Below are positions 16,832-25,129 of a DNA stretch of 36,963 nt, piece after piece. The position numbers and the translations under genes were made by a program. The DNA lies in NCBI GenBank assembly GCA_005804885.1, contig SYOX01000245.1:1-36963 (forward strand), given 5' to 3'. Positions within the stretch are counted from its first letter, which is position 1. The number at the start of each line of letters is the position of its first letter. Below the pieces are notes generated by a model. That model ran no database searches. It was not told the DNA's origin and saw only the letters and a program-made list of their open reading frames with translations. This DNA is from Pseudomonadota bacterium. GTDB taxonomy: Bacteria > Myxococcota_A > Bradymonadia > Bradymonadales > GCA-2716585.

Positions 16832-16904
16832 GGAACCACGTTTGAAGCACTTTCATCTTGGGCTCCCTGGTGGCCCAAAGTGTAAGTGGCTTGAGCGTGG
16901 TTCC
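16832..16904. repeat. Long imperfect hairpin after the methyltransferase gene
   Basis: The arms start with ggaaccacg and end with cgtggttcc. They are imperfectly complementary over about 33 bp, closing on cttgggc / gcccaa. It begins four bases after the methyltransferase stop codon. It could act as a terminator or be a REP-like element. The rest of this 371-bp gap (16905-17164) is GC-rich with two copies of gcgctccctcc[a/g]ggcatg (near 16950 and 16992) and no gene that I can support. Confidence 0.7.
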
Positions 16905-17164
16905 GGCTGACCCCAAGGCGCCGCACCCGCCAGGAGCGCGCTCCCCGCGCTCCCTCCAGGCATGCTCCCCGGCTTCTCCCCCGAGGACCTCGCGCGCTCC
17001 CTCCGGGCATGGTTTTGGGCTACGCCACAAGGATCTCGCGCGCCCTCCTGGATCGCCACCTCGTCGTGTAAGTCTATGTTTTGAAATCGGATTTGGCTGC
17101 CCTGGCGAGGCCCCTCTTCAGGCTCGGGCGCACCTCTCGGCTGAGGTGGGCCTCCTCGGCAGGC

Positions 17165-17195
17165 GGCCTCCCCGACCGCTGCGGCCGGGGAGGCC
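17165..17195 (-). terminator. GC hairpin downstream of the cNMP-domain gene
   Basis: Perfect 10-bp arms ggcctccccg (17165-17174) and cggggaggcc (17186-17195) with an 11-base loop lie just past the stop of the minus-strand gene. There is no U-tract, so the efficiency of termination is uncertain. Confidence 0.55.
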
Positions 17196-17199
17196 GGGC

Positions 17200-18693
17200 C
17201 TACTTCGGCAACCCGAGGGTCGAGTAGCCCGTCTTGCCCACCACGATCTGCCGGTAGGCCACCAGCCGCCGCAGCGCCACGTCCACCTCGGGGTGGCGCT
17301 GGCCCAGCGCCGCCAGCCGCGCCCGCCTCAAAAAGAGCAGCGTCGTGTCCCGCGTCGCCCGCACCGTCGCCCGCACCGGCGAGCGCGTCAGGCTCGACAC
17401 CGTCCCGAAGAAGTCGCCCTCGCGCAGCGTCGCGACCACCTGGCTGCTGGCCTCCTGATCGTGCTTGACCACCACCTCGCCCCGCGCGATCAGGTAGAGC
17501 CCCTCGCTGGCCTGGCCCTGGCGCATGATCGTCTGATCGGCCCCAGCCTCGACGCGCTTGAACTCCGTCGCCAGCGCCGCCCGCTCCTGACCGTTGAGCG
17601 ACATGAAGAGGCTACTGCCGGCCAGCAGGTTGTTCAGCAGCCGCTCGTGGTAGAAGTTCCACAGCACTTGCCAGATCGTCGGATCCTTCTCGGCGATCTT
17701 CGCGATCAAGCTCTGCGGGATCTCCAGCAAGGCCACCGGCGTCTCGGCCCGCACGACCACCTTGGGCTCCTGGCCCGTGAGCAGCTCGAACTCCCCGAAG
17801 AACTCCCCCCGGCCCATCTGCGCCAGCGCCAGGATCCCGTCCGGCGTCCGCCGCTCGATCCGCACGCTGCCGCTCAAGATGATCGAGAGCGTGTTGTGGC
17901 GCACGTTCTCCTGGATGATGCACTCGCCCTCGCGCACCCGCCGGACGTTCATCCGCTTGAGCAGCGTCATGAAGGTCCCCGGCGGCAGCCGCGAGAAGAG
18001 CGGCGTGTTCGGGATCTCCACCCCCTCGATCACCATCGACGGGTCTTCTTCCAGATCCACCGGATCCTCGTCCGGCTCCGCCGCCGCCGCCGGCCTCCCC
18101 GTCACCATGGGGGCCGACTGGTCCAGCACGTTCTGGATGGACCCCCGCACCAGATCCTCGATCCCTTCGAAGCCCTCCGTCGACCCCTCGACGCTGAACG
18201 CGTCGTCGCTGCCCTCCAGCGCCTCGATAAGGTCCGCCTCGTCCAGCTCGATCGTCTCGCCGGGCCGCTCCACGAGCGCGACCGCCCGGCGCCGATCGGG
18301 CAGCTGGAGGTCCTCCAGCTCCTCGACGCCGATCTCGTTGATCGCGTCGTCGGCCGTCAGCACGATCACCTCCTCGGCCTCGGCCGGCGGCGCCTCGATG
18401 ACGCTGACCACCCGGCTCGGCGCGTTGGCGCTCTGCTGGTTGGCGAAGAGGCGCGCCAGAAAGAGCTTCGTCTCAAAGTGCCCAGGGTCGATCTCGAAGA
18501 CCGCCCGACAGGCCGCGATCGCCTCCAGCTCAAGACCCTCCTCGCTCAACAGCCTCGCCGCCGCGTTGTACGCCCCGACCGCCTGCGCCGCCTGACCCTG
18601 GGTCCGCCAGAGCGCCCCCAGCCTCAAGTACGCGTCGATGTTGCGCGGATCGGCCGCCAGCAAGCGCTTGTAGTGCGCGATGTGTTCTTCCAT
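17200..18693 (-). CDS. TPR protein with two cyclic-nucleotide-binding domains
   Basis: The protein has 497 residues. TPR helices fill residues 1-85 (HYKRLLAADPRNIDAYLRLGALW). An acidic linker follows at 90-225. Two cNMP-binding folds come next, at about 230-345 (GRGEFFGEFELLTGQEPKVVVRA) and 350-470 (REGDFFGTVSSLTRSPVRATVRA). Neither has an obvious output domain. Family knowledge: such tandem folds sense cAMP/cGMP or act as protein-binding modules. The usual phosphate-binding Arg context is present only loosely in both copies, so ligand binding is uncertain. The ATG has gaggtg about 10 nt upstream. The gene is transcribed alone, divergent from the endonuclease gene. Cytoplasmic; function inferred as regulatory. 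Confidence 0.88.
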   Translation of the reverse strand: MEEHIAHYKRLLAADPRNIDAYLRLGALWRTQGQAAQAVGAYNAAARLLSEEGLELEAIAACRAVFEIDPGHFETKLFLARLFANQQSANAPSRVVSVIEAPPAEAEEVIVLTADDAINEIGVEELEDLQLPDRRRAVALVERPGETIELDEADLIEALEGSDDAFSVEGSTEGFEGIEDLVRGSIQNVLDQSAPMVTGRPAAAAEPDEDPVDLEEDPSMVIEGVEIPNTPLFSRLPPGTFMTLLKRMNVRRVREGECIIQENVRHNTLSIILSGSVRIERRTPDGILALAQMGRGEFFGEFELLTGQEPKVVVRAETPVALLEIPQSLIAKIAEKDPTIWQVLWNFYHERLLNNLLAGSSLFMSLNGQERAALATEFKRVEAGADQTIMRQGQASEGLYLIARGEVVVKHDQEASSQVVATLREGDFFGTVSSLTRSPVRATVRATRDTTLLFLRRARLAALGQRHPEVDVALRRLVAYRQIVVGKTGYSTLGLPK

Positions 18694-18885
18694 GTGCCAT
18701 CACCTCGCTCTCGTCCTGCGGCACTCTACCACGGAACGCCGCGTGGCACAGCCACAAGCCCGCCCCGGACGCGCGCATCAAGGCCCGAGGCGTCGGCGAG
18801 CTTGAAGGCGGGATCGCGGTGGGAGTACCATCGCCCGGGCGAACGACGGCGATTCAAGGCGAGCAGCGGCTCAGGAGGGCTTGTG

Positions 18886-19719
18886 GTGTTGAAGGGGTTT
18901 CTAAAGGCGAGCGCGGTGGCGTGGCTGGCGATCAACTTGGCCGGGTGCTGTTGCGGGACTCTCTCCGACTTCGAGCCGGCCTCCGGAGGCGGCCCGCCCC
19001 TTGAGGAGCCCGAAGACCCGCTGACCCCCGGCGAGGCCGGCGACGACGACACCCTCTCCGAGCGAGGGAACCGGGAGGTGTCCTCGTTCAGGCGAGCCAA
19101 GACGCACGTCGACGAGATCTACGCCGGCCAGGAGGTCACCTTCTACTGCGGCTGCGAGTACGCCAAGGACACGGTCCAGCTCAGCACCTGCGGCTACAAG
19201 CCGCGCAAGAACTCCAAGCGCGCCAAACGACTCGAGATTGAGCACATCGTGCCCGCCCAGGTCTTCGGCGAGTCGACGCGGGCCTGGCGAGAGGGCAACC
19301 CCGAGTGCCTCGACAGCAAGAAGGCCCCCTACGAAGGCCGCCGCTGCGCCGAGAAGATGTCTGCGGCCTTCAGGTACATGGAGGCCGACCTCTACAACCT
19401 CCGCCCCGCCATCGGCGAGGTCAACGGGGACCGCTCGAACTACCCGCCGACCATCATCGAAGGCGAGGCCCGCGAGTACGGTCAGTGCGACGTCGAGATC
19501 GCAGATCAGCAGTTCGAGCCGCCCCCGCATGTGCGCGGGGACATCGCGCGGACCTACTTCTACATGGACTGGGCCTACCCCAACCGCGGCATCCTGACCG
19601 CCGAGAGCCGCGCCATGTTCGAGCAGTGGGACAAGGAAGACCCCGCCGACGACGCCGAGCGAGCCTGGGCCGCCAAGGTCGCCCAGGTTCAAGGCAACAA
19701 GAACCCCTTCATCAAGTGA
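18886..19719 (+). CDS. Lipoprotein endonuclease I (EndA/NucM/Vvn family)
   Basis: The protein has 277 residues. The start is GTG at 18886, seven bases after a perfect aggagg; the frame upstream only overlaps the neighbouring region. A signal peptide ends in the lipobox LAGC (Cys21), so the enzyme should be an envelope lipoprotein. The endonuclease I domain shows YCGCEYAK ... CGYK, the catalytic LEIEHIVPA motif (about residue 115), DLYNLRPAIGEVNGDRSN and RGDIARTYFYM. These match the metal-dependent beta-beta-alpha-metal nucleases of this family, which are periplasmic or secreted and cut DNA and RNA nonspecifically. A likely role is degrading extracellular DNA for nutrients. It is translationally coupled to the hydrolase gene (GTGA overlap). 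Confidence 0.93.
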   Translation: MLKGFLKASAVAWLAINLAGCCCGTLSDFEPASGGGPPLEEPEDPLTPGEAGDDDTLSERGNREVSSFRRAKTHVDEIYAGQEVTFYCGCEYAKDTVQLSTCGYKPRKNSKRAKRLEIEHIVPAQVFGESTRAWREGNPECLDSKKAPYEGRRCAEKMSAAFRYMEADLYNLRPAIGEVNGDRSNYPPTIIEGEAREYGQCDVEIADQQFEPPPHVRGDIARTYFYMDWAYPNRGILTAESRAMFEQWDKEDPADDAERAWAAKVAQVQGNKNPFIK

Positions 19720-20612
19720 TCAACCCGCCCGCGCCTGAAGTCGCGCCGAAGGCCGCAGGCCAGGATCGCGGCCAAAGTCGCCGCAGGCGCCTCCGGGCGC
19801 TGATCTGGCTCTTTGTCACTGTCACCGTGGGGGTCGTCGCCGTGCTCTGGATCGCCCGCTTCATGCTCTTCGCCCGACACGCCACCTCCCCCGACGACTC
19901 GATCGCCGCCCGAGTGCCGGGCCTGGAGCGGCTCTGGATCAAGTCGCCGGAGGGGCCTGTCGAGGCGTGGCTGCTGCCCGGCAAGGGGGCCTCGGCCCAG
20001 ACACCCGGGCCCGCCGTGATCTTCGCCCACGGCAATGCGGAGCTGATCGAGCACTGGCCGCCGATGATGGAGCCCTACCGCCAGCGCGGCCTCAGCGTCC
20101 TGCTGGTCGAGTACCGCGGCTACGGGCGCTCGGCCGGCTCGCCCTCCGAGGCCGCCATCGCCGAGGACTTCGCCGCCTTCTACGACCTGCTCGCCGCCCG
20201 CCCCGAGGTCGACCCCGACCGGATCATCTTCCACGGCCGATCGCTCGGCGGCGCCGCGGTCTGCGCCCTGGCCGCGCGCCGCCCACCCGCCGCGCTGATC
20301 CTCCAGTCCACCTTCACCCGCTTCACCGACATGGCCGCGACCTGGTTCGTCCCAGCCTTCATGATCCTTGACCCCTTCGACAGCCTCGGCGTCGTCCAGC
20401 GCCTCGACCGCCCCACGCTCGTCTTCCACGGCCGCCTCGACACCCTCATCCCCCACAACCACGGCCAGCGCCTCGCCGCGGCCTCGCCGCGCGCCCGGCT
20501 CGTCTCCTACGACTGCGGCCACAACGACTGCCCGCCCGACTGGGGCCACTTCTGGGCCCAGATCGACGCCTTCCTGCGCGACGCCGACATCCTCCCCGAA
20601 ACCCCGCCCTGA
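19716..20612 (+). CDS. Membrane-anchored alpha/beta hydrolase (ABHD13/17-like)
   Basis: The protein has 298 residues. The GTG start overlaps the endonuclease stop by four bases. A basic N-terminus and a helix at about 29-50 anchor it to the membrane. The hydrolase shows FAHGNAELIEHW (oxyanion region), the nucleophile elbow GRSLGG (about 173-178), HGRLDTLIP for the acid and YDCGHND for the histidine, so the triad looks complete. Relatives are esterases, thioesterases or peptidases of unknown substrate. Coupling to a secreted nuclease suggests a shared envelope or scavenging role, which is inference. Confidence 0.9.
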   Translation: MINPPAPEVAPKAAGQDRGQSRRRRLRALIWLFVTVTVGVVAVLWIARFMLFARHATSPDDSIAARVPGLERLWIKSPEGPVEAWLLPGKGASAQTPGPAVIFAHGNAELIEHWPPMMEPYRQRGLSVLLVEYRGYGRSAGSPSEAAIAEDFAAFYDLLAARPEVDPDRIIFHGRSLGGAAVCALAARRPPAALILQSTFTRFTDMAATWFVPAFMILDPFDSLGVVQRLDRPTLVFHGRLDTLIPHNHGQRLAAASPRARLVSYDCGHNDCPPDWGHFWAQIDAFLRDADILPETPP

Positions 20613-20650
20613 AAACCCCCGCTCGTGCGCGAGGCTACGGTCGTGGATCA

Positions 20651-20678
20651 TCGCTCAGAGATCGTCGCTCAGAGATCG
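20651..20678. repeat. Two tandem 14-bp units at the end of the kinase gene
   Basis: tcgctcagagatcg occurs twice in perfect tandem. The second copy holds the stop codon of the minus-strand kinase gene (20669-20671), and the first copy would supply an identical stop just beyond. It looks like a recent small duplication of the gene end. Confidence 0.75.
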
Positions 20679-22798
20679 TCGCCGAGCCCCTTGGTGGACT
20701 TGTTGAGCAATTCTTGCTGCTGGCGTCGGCGATCCTCCTCCTCACGGCGCCGCTCGGCCTCCTGGCGAGCGACCTTCTGTCGAATCATCTCCTTGATATC
20801 GCTCACCTTTTTCTGGTGGGCGCGGGAGGCGTTGGCGATCGTGAGGGTCGAGCTGCTCTGCACGCTCCCCATGGCATAGGACTGGAAGCGGGACTCCACC
20901 TCGAGCTCGGCCTCGCCGTCGCTCCACGTCCAGGTGCCCTTGTGCTCGACGCCGAGGATCTGGACGTCGTCGGGCGTGTGGGCGGAGGTCGGGGGGCCGT
21001 AGCGCCCCTTGAGGGTGTTGAGCAGGGTTTGCTCGGCGGCGACGTGGGTGGTCAGGTCCGCCAGCGGCTCCATGGCGCAGATCATCTGGGAGAGCGCGTC
21101 GTCGACGGCGAAGTCGAGGGTGCAGGAGGTCGGGAAGGCGCCCAGCGTCGTGGCGACCTCAAGGCGGAAGCCGGGCATCGGCTCGCCCTGGCCGATCTGG
21201 CCGATGTTGAAGTTGAGCGCGTCGAAGTCAGGGGAGATGACCTCGGGATCGAGCCTCGTGGCGGCGGCGATCTCGGGCAGCGCGGCCAGGGCCTGCGCCT
21301 CGCTCATGCCGAAGGAGAGGCCCTTGAGGCCCGTGGCGACCGGCAGGCAGGGGGCGCCATTGCACAGCGGGGCGGCCTGGGGGAGCTCCTCCCCCCTCTC
21401 GGGGTTGCTCACCATCACGAAGGTCACCATGGCGACGAAGGCCAGGAAGATCGCGAAGACGAGGGCGATCACCTTGGTGTGGGAGGTCGCGCCGTCGGTC
21501 GCCGGCGCATCGGGCAGGGGCAGGAGCGCGCCCGGCGGTCGGTGCTGGTGGCCGATGATGTCGAGGTCGAAGGTGGCCGGGGCGTGCTTGACAGGGTGTT
21601 CGGGGCGCGCAGCGTCGCCGTAAGACGAGGCGAACGCGCCCCAGCCCTCCTCGATCGCGGATGAGGCGAGGGGGGCCGACCTGGCCTCCTCGACGTGCCA
21701 CTCGTGAGGGGGAGGGCCGTCGAGGAGGTCGAGGGCGGGCCGATCGCGCTCTGGGGCGCTCGACAGGGGGGCAGCGTGGGGGAGGTGGAGCGCCTCGCGC
21801 TCGCGGCGGAGGGCGTCGACGGCGGCCAGGACGTCGAGGCGCAGGCGGCCGGCGTCGCGGGCGCGGGTGGCTGGATCGGGGGAGAGCATTCGATCGAGCA
21901 GGGCGCGCGTCATGGGGTGGACCTTGACGAAGGGCGCCCAGTCGAGGCGGTTGGAGTAGTCCAGCAGGGTGTCGGGCTCGCGGCGAGTCAGCAGGCAGAC
22001 GGCCATGGCGCCGAGGCCGTAGATGTCGCTGGCGGGCTCGGCGCGGCTCTGGAATTGCTCGGGGGCCATGAAGCCGAAGGTCCCGGCCACCGTCGAGCCG
22101 CCCGTGTCGGGGTCGGTGACGGCGTCGCGGACCGAGCCGAAGTCGATCAGCACCAGCGCGCCGTCGCTGGCGCGGCGCATCACGTTGTTGGGCTTGATGT
22201 CGCGGTGGATCACGGGCGGGCTGAGGGTGTGGAGGTAGTCGAGGATCGAGAGCAGCTCGGCGACGATCAACAAGACCTCGTCCTCGCGGGTGCGGCTATC
22301 GCTCTGCTCGTCGGTCAGGGTCTGGCCCTCGATGAACTCCTGGACGAGGTAGAGCGACAGGTTCTTGCCGACCCCGGCGGTGAAGTCGTCGATGCAGGCC
22401 GGGATGCCGGGGTGATTGAGCTGGCGCAGGATGCGCGACTCGCGCTGGAAGAGGGCCTTGGTCTTCATCGAGTCGATGCGGCGAAAGGGCAACTCCTTGA
22501 TCGCCACCGTCAGACCGTCCGCGACCCGCTCGGCGCGGTAGGTGATGCCCGAGGCCCCCTGGCCGACCACCCTGTCGAGGCGGTAGCGGCCGTCCAGCAG
22601 CGGCGACAGGCCGCAGGATGGGCATGGCCCCTCGGAACGCTGACCCTCGGAACGCTGACCCTCGGGGAGCAGGCCTTCGGGGAGCAGGCCTTCGGGGAAC
22701 TGGCCCTCGGGGCGTTGCTCCTCGGGGCGATGTACCCCGTGGCGCTGGTTTTCGGCGTTGGTCCCTGCGATAGGCTCTCCGCAGCTCCCACAGATCAT
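20669..22798 (-). CDS. Transmembrane Ser/Thr protein kinase with a repeat-split zinc ribbon
   Basis: The protein has 709 residues. The start ATG at 22796-22798 has aaggag six bases upstream. The N-terminus has two CxxC pairs (Cys3/6 and Cys59/62) of a zinc ribbon, separated by pentapeptide repeats at 25-57. The kinase domain (about 70-330) is complete: VGQGASGITYRA, VAIKEL, HRDIKPNN, DFGSVRD, FMAPEQFQ. A linker leads to one membrane helix (about 425-447, VIALVFAIFLAFVAMVTFVMV). The outer domain of about 230 residues has few cysteines and a coiled, Arg/Glu-rich end (RQEAERRREEEDRRRQQQ). It is a Hanks-type receptor-like kinase; ligand and targets are unknown. The gene is convergent with the hydrolase gene. 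Confidence 0.93.
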   Translation of the reverse strand: MICGSCGEPIAGTNAENQRHGVHRPEEQRPEGQFPEGLLPEGLLPEGQRSEGQRSEGPCPSCGLSPLLDGRYRLDRVVGQGASGITYRAERVADGLTVAIKELPFRRIDSMKTKALFQRESRILRQLNHPGIPACIDDFTAGVGKNLSLYLVQEFIEGQTLTDEQSDSRTREDEVLLIVAELLSILDYLHTLSPPVIHRDIKPNNVMRRASDGALVLIDFGSVRDAVTDPDTGGSTVAGTFGFMAPEQFQSRAEPASDIYGLGAMAVCLLTRREPDTLLDYSNRLDWAPFVKVHPMTRALLDRMLSPDPATRARDAGRLRLDVLAAVDALRREREALHLPHAAPLSSAPERDRPALDLLDGPPPHEWHVEEARSAPLASSAIEEGWGAFASSYGDAARPEHPVKHAPATFDLDIIGHQHRPPGALLPLPDAPATDGATSHTKVIALVFAIFLAFVAMVTFVMVSNPERGEELPQAAPLCNGAPCLPVATGLKGLSFGMSEAQALAALPEIAAATRLDPEVISPDFDALNFNIGQIGQGEPMPGFRLEVATTLGAFPTSCTLDFAVDDALSQMICAMEPLADLTTHVAAEQTLLNTLKGRYGPPTSAHTPDDVQILGVEHKGTWTWSDGEAELEVESRFQSYAMGSVQSSSTLTIANASRAHQKKVSDIKEMIRQKVARQEAERRREEEDRRRQQQELLNKSTKGLGDDL
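22628..22726 (-). repeat. 15-bp minisatellite inside the kinase zinc ribbon
   Basis: Six to seven 15-bp units such as ctcggggagcaggcc and ctcggaacgctgacc encode PEGLL, PEGQR and SEGQR on the minus strand. The tract lies between the two CxxC pairs. Adjacent units are identical in pairs, which points to recent duplication. Confidence 0.9.
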
Positions 22799-22898
22799 GG
22801 CGTCTCCTTTTGCATCTGCGCGCCCCATGGGAACATCATGGGCCGCTCCTGGCTTCGATCCCAGGCGTTCGCGTCGCCAAGGTTGTAATGGAGGTTCG

Positions 22899-23762
22899 AT
22901 GAAGATCTACAAGCCCCCCGCGCCGATTGAGCATACCTCGGGGATCTCGAGCGTCTTTCTGGCCGGATCCATCGAGATGGACAAGGCCGCGCCGTGGCAG
23001 TCACAGGTCGAGGCGGCGCTGGCCGATCTGGACATCATCATCATGAACCCGCGTCGGGAGGCCTGGGACGCCTCCTGGCGCCAGAGCATCGACGACGACA
23101 ACTTCCGGGGGCAGGTCGAGTGGGAGCTGGAGGGGCTGGAGCGGGCCACCTGGATCGCGGTCCACTTCGATCCGGCCACGAAGTCCCCGATCACCCTCCT
23201 GGAGCTGGGCCTCTTCGCCAGCAGCGGGCGCCTGATCGTGAGCTGCCCGCCCGGGTTCTGGCGTCGAGGCAATGTGGAGGTGGTCTGCGCCCGCTACGGG
23301 GTGCCGCTGCTGGACGACCTCGACGCGCTGATCCCGGCGCTGCGCGAGCGCCTGGGCCGGCCCCCGACCTGCGGCGGGGTTCGGGGCATCGATCACGTCC
23401 AGCTCGCCATGCCGGCCGGCGCCGAGGCGCAGGCCAGAGCCTTCTACGGCCAGGGCCTCGGCTTGCGCGAGCTGCCCAAGCCGGCGGGCCTGGCGGGCCG
23501 GGGCGGGTGCTGGTTCGCGGCAGGACAGGCCCAGATCCACCTGGGCGTCGAGGCGGACTTTCGACCGGCTCGCAAGGCGCACCCGGCGCTGCTCGCCGGC
23601 GACCTGGAGGCCGCGATCGCCCACCTGGAGGGCCTCGGGATCGAGGTGCGCCGCGACGAGGCGATCGCCGGGGTGCGCCGCTTCTTCGTCGACGATCCCT
23701 TCGGCAACCGCGTCGAGGTGATCCAGGACGCCGCCCCGCGCCGCCCCCACACTGTCAGCTAA
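22899..23762 (+). CDS. Fusion of nucleoside 2-deoxyribosyltransferase-like and VOC (glyoxalase) domains
   Basis: The protein has 287 residues. The ATG has ggagg six bases upstream. Residues 14-150 match the nucleoside 2-deoxyribosyltransferase-like family: SVFLAGSIEM, WQ, IIIMNPRREAWD, and LLELGLFA, whose Glu is the family nucleophile. From about 163 a VOC domain follows: IDHVQLAMP, AFYGQGLGL, QIHLGV and DPFGNRVEVIQ, with the usual His and Glu metal ligands. The junction is short and both parts are in one frame with uniform base composition, so this looks like a true fusion. Known relatives of the first half act on nucleoside or nucleotide N-glycosidic bonds; VOC proteins bind small molecules or act as glyoxalases or dioxygenases. 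The joint substrate is unknown. Convergent with the ATP-grasp-like gene. Confidence 0.88.
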   Translation: MKIYKPPAPIEHTSGISSVFLAGSIEMDKAAPWQSQVEAALADLDIIIMNPRREAWDASWRQSIDDDNFRGQVEWELEGLERATWIAVHFDPATKSPITLLELGLFASSGRLIVSCPPGFWRRGNVEVVCARYGVPLLDDLDALIPALRERLGRPPTCGGVRGIDHVQLAMPAGAEAQARAFYGQGLGLRELPKPAGLAGRGGCWFAAGQAQIHLGVEADFRPARKAHPALLAGDLEAAIAHLEGLGIEVRRDEAIAGVRRFFVDDPFGNRVEVIQDAAPRRPHTVS

Positions 23763-23770
23763 CTTGTTGA

Positions 23771-23790
23771 AAAATCTGGAAAAATCTGGA
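23771..23790. repeat. AT-rich 10-bp tandem duplication between convergent genes
   Basis: aaaatctgga occurs twice in tandem in the 36-bp gap between convergent stops. It is strikingly AT-rich for this region. It may serve as a weak bidirectional termination zone, but no hairpin is evident. Confidence 0.6.
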
Positions 23791-23798
23791 CTATCGGG

Positions 23799-25028
23799 TC
23801 AGACCTCGACCAGCGGCGCGAAGCCGCCCATCGGGGTGCGCATGTTGGTCGTCTGCCCCCGATAGAGCCGCGCGAAGCTGCCCAGCACCTCGCCCCGATA
23901 GGTGAACAGCCGCACGTCGTACTTCATCTCGGCGCGCCGCGTGCCGTCGTCCAGGGCGCGGCGGCCCGGCTCCACGAGGCGCTGGGCGACGTAGCCGCCC
24001 TGAAGGATGCGCGCGAAGGTCTTGCGCGTCAGACCCTCACCCGACCACGCCGCCCGGCTGCCGAAGCCGTCCACGGGCTTGAAGAAGAGGTCGCGCCGCC
24101 TCGCCCAGAGCGCCTCGTCCTCGGAGCCCACCGCCACCGTCTCGGGGACGTGCTTCGACAGCAGCGCGGCGCGCGCCGGGTCGAGCCCGAGCGACTCCAG
24201 CCGCGCGGCGTCGGACCACGCGATGAGGTTGGACTTGCGCGCCATCAGCGCGTGCGCCCTCGGGTGCGGCGACAGCACCACCCTCCCCCCAAGCCAGGCC
24301 GCCCGCAGCGGCGCCAGCACCTCGCCCTCCAGGTAGAAGTCCGTCAGGCGGTTGTAGACCATGTCCACCGCGCGACCGCCGAGCATCACCTCCCCACCCG
24401 ACCCCAGGCTCAGCGCCTCGGGGGCCGCGATCTCGGCCTCGATCCCCGCGCGCCTCAACACCGCCGCGAAGCGCAAGAACTCCGGGTGAAGGAACTGCGC
24501 CTCCGGCGCCTCGTCCACGATCGCGATCCGCCCCGGCGACCCCGGCCGCCCCGCGAGCCGCCACTCCTCGACGAACATCTCCACGATCCGCGACTCCAGA
24601 CTCTCCTGGTCGCCCCCCACCTCAAGCAGGCCGCCGACGCTGGAGCACCACCGCTGCGACCCGCCCGCCAGCCCGCCGAGCATCAGCAGCCCGCCCGCGT
24701 TGGTGTTGACCTCGATGAGCCGCGGCCCCTCCTGGCCGATGTGGAAGTCGTAGCCGAACATCACCCCCGGGTGACCCGGATCGTGGCGCGCGATCTCAGG
24801 GGCCTGCGCCAGCGCCGCCTCCTGCCAGCGCGGCGAGGCCGCAAGCGCCTCGATCACCTCGACGACCGCCTCCATCGCCTCTCTGTCCTGCCGATTGATG
24901 AACACGGGCTCCGAGGCGAAGGGCGCCCCACCCATCTCCGCTGGCAAGGACACGGCCGCCTGATCCCGGCCCACATGGATGCAGTGACAGCTCGTGTTGA
25001 GGTCGGCGGCGTTGAGGGTGTGCGTCAT
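23799..25028 (-). CDS. ATP-grasp-like protein with permuted motif order
   Basis: The protein has 409 residues from the ATG at 25026-25028, preceded by aaggagg. The stretch FGYDFHI ... RLIEVNTNAGG at about 112-130 resembles the metal-binding ExN motif of ATP-grasp enzymes. The KYDVRLFTYRGEVLGSFARLYRG stretch near 375, including the first part (KYDVRLF), resembles the KDxR motif that normally comes before it. The reversed order recalls circularly permuted ATP-grasp proteins such as the glutathionylspermidine synthase group. LFFKPVDGFGSRAAWSG (about 325) could be the nucleotide-binding loop. Such enzymes ligate carboxylates to amines or thiols; the substrate is unknown. An AT-rich stretch (25075-25105) upstream may hold the promoter. 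Confidence 0.7.
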   Translation of the reverse strand: MTHTLNAADLNTSCHCIHVGRDQAAVSLPAEMGGAPFASEPVFINRQDREAMEAVVEVIEALAASPRWQEAALAQAPEIARHDPGHPGVMFGYDFHIGQEGPRLIEVNTNAGGLLMLGGLAGGSQRWCSSVGGLLEVGGDQESLESRIVEMFVEEWRLAGRPGSPGRIAIVDEAPEAQFLHPEFLRFAAVLRRAGIEAEIAAPEALSLGSGGEVMLGGRAVDMVYNRLTDFYLEGEVLAPLRAAWLGGRVVLSPHPRAHALMARKSNLIAWSDAARLESLGLDPARAALLSKHVPETVAVGSEDEALWARRRDLFFKPVDGFGSRAAWSGEGLTRKTFARILQGGYVAQRLVEPGRRALDDGTRRAEMKYDVRLFTYRGEVLGSFARLYRGQTTNMRTPMGGFAPLVEV

Positions 25029-25129
25029 GGGTCGGGCCTCCTTCGAATGGGGTTGATCGCGGCGGAGCGCGATCTTCAATCGTCAATCGTCGATTTACGA
25101 TTTAGTGGGTTCCTTGTCAAGCCCTCGGC

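Noticed and set aside
16858..18885. Upstream extension of the endonuclease frame
   Set aside because: It is antisense to the cNMP-domain gene; aggagg and the signal peptide fix the start at 18886.
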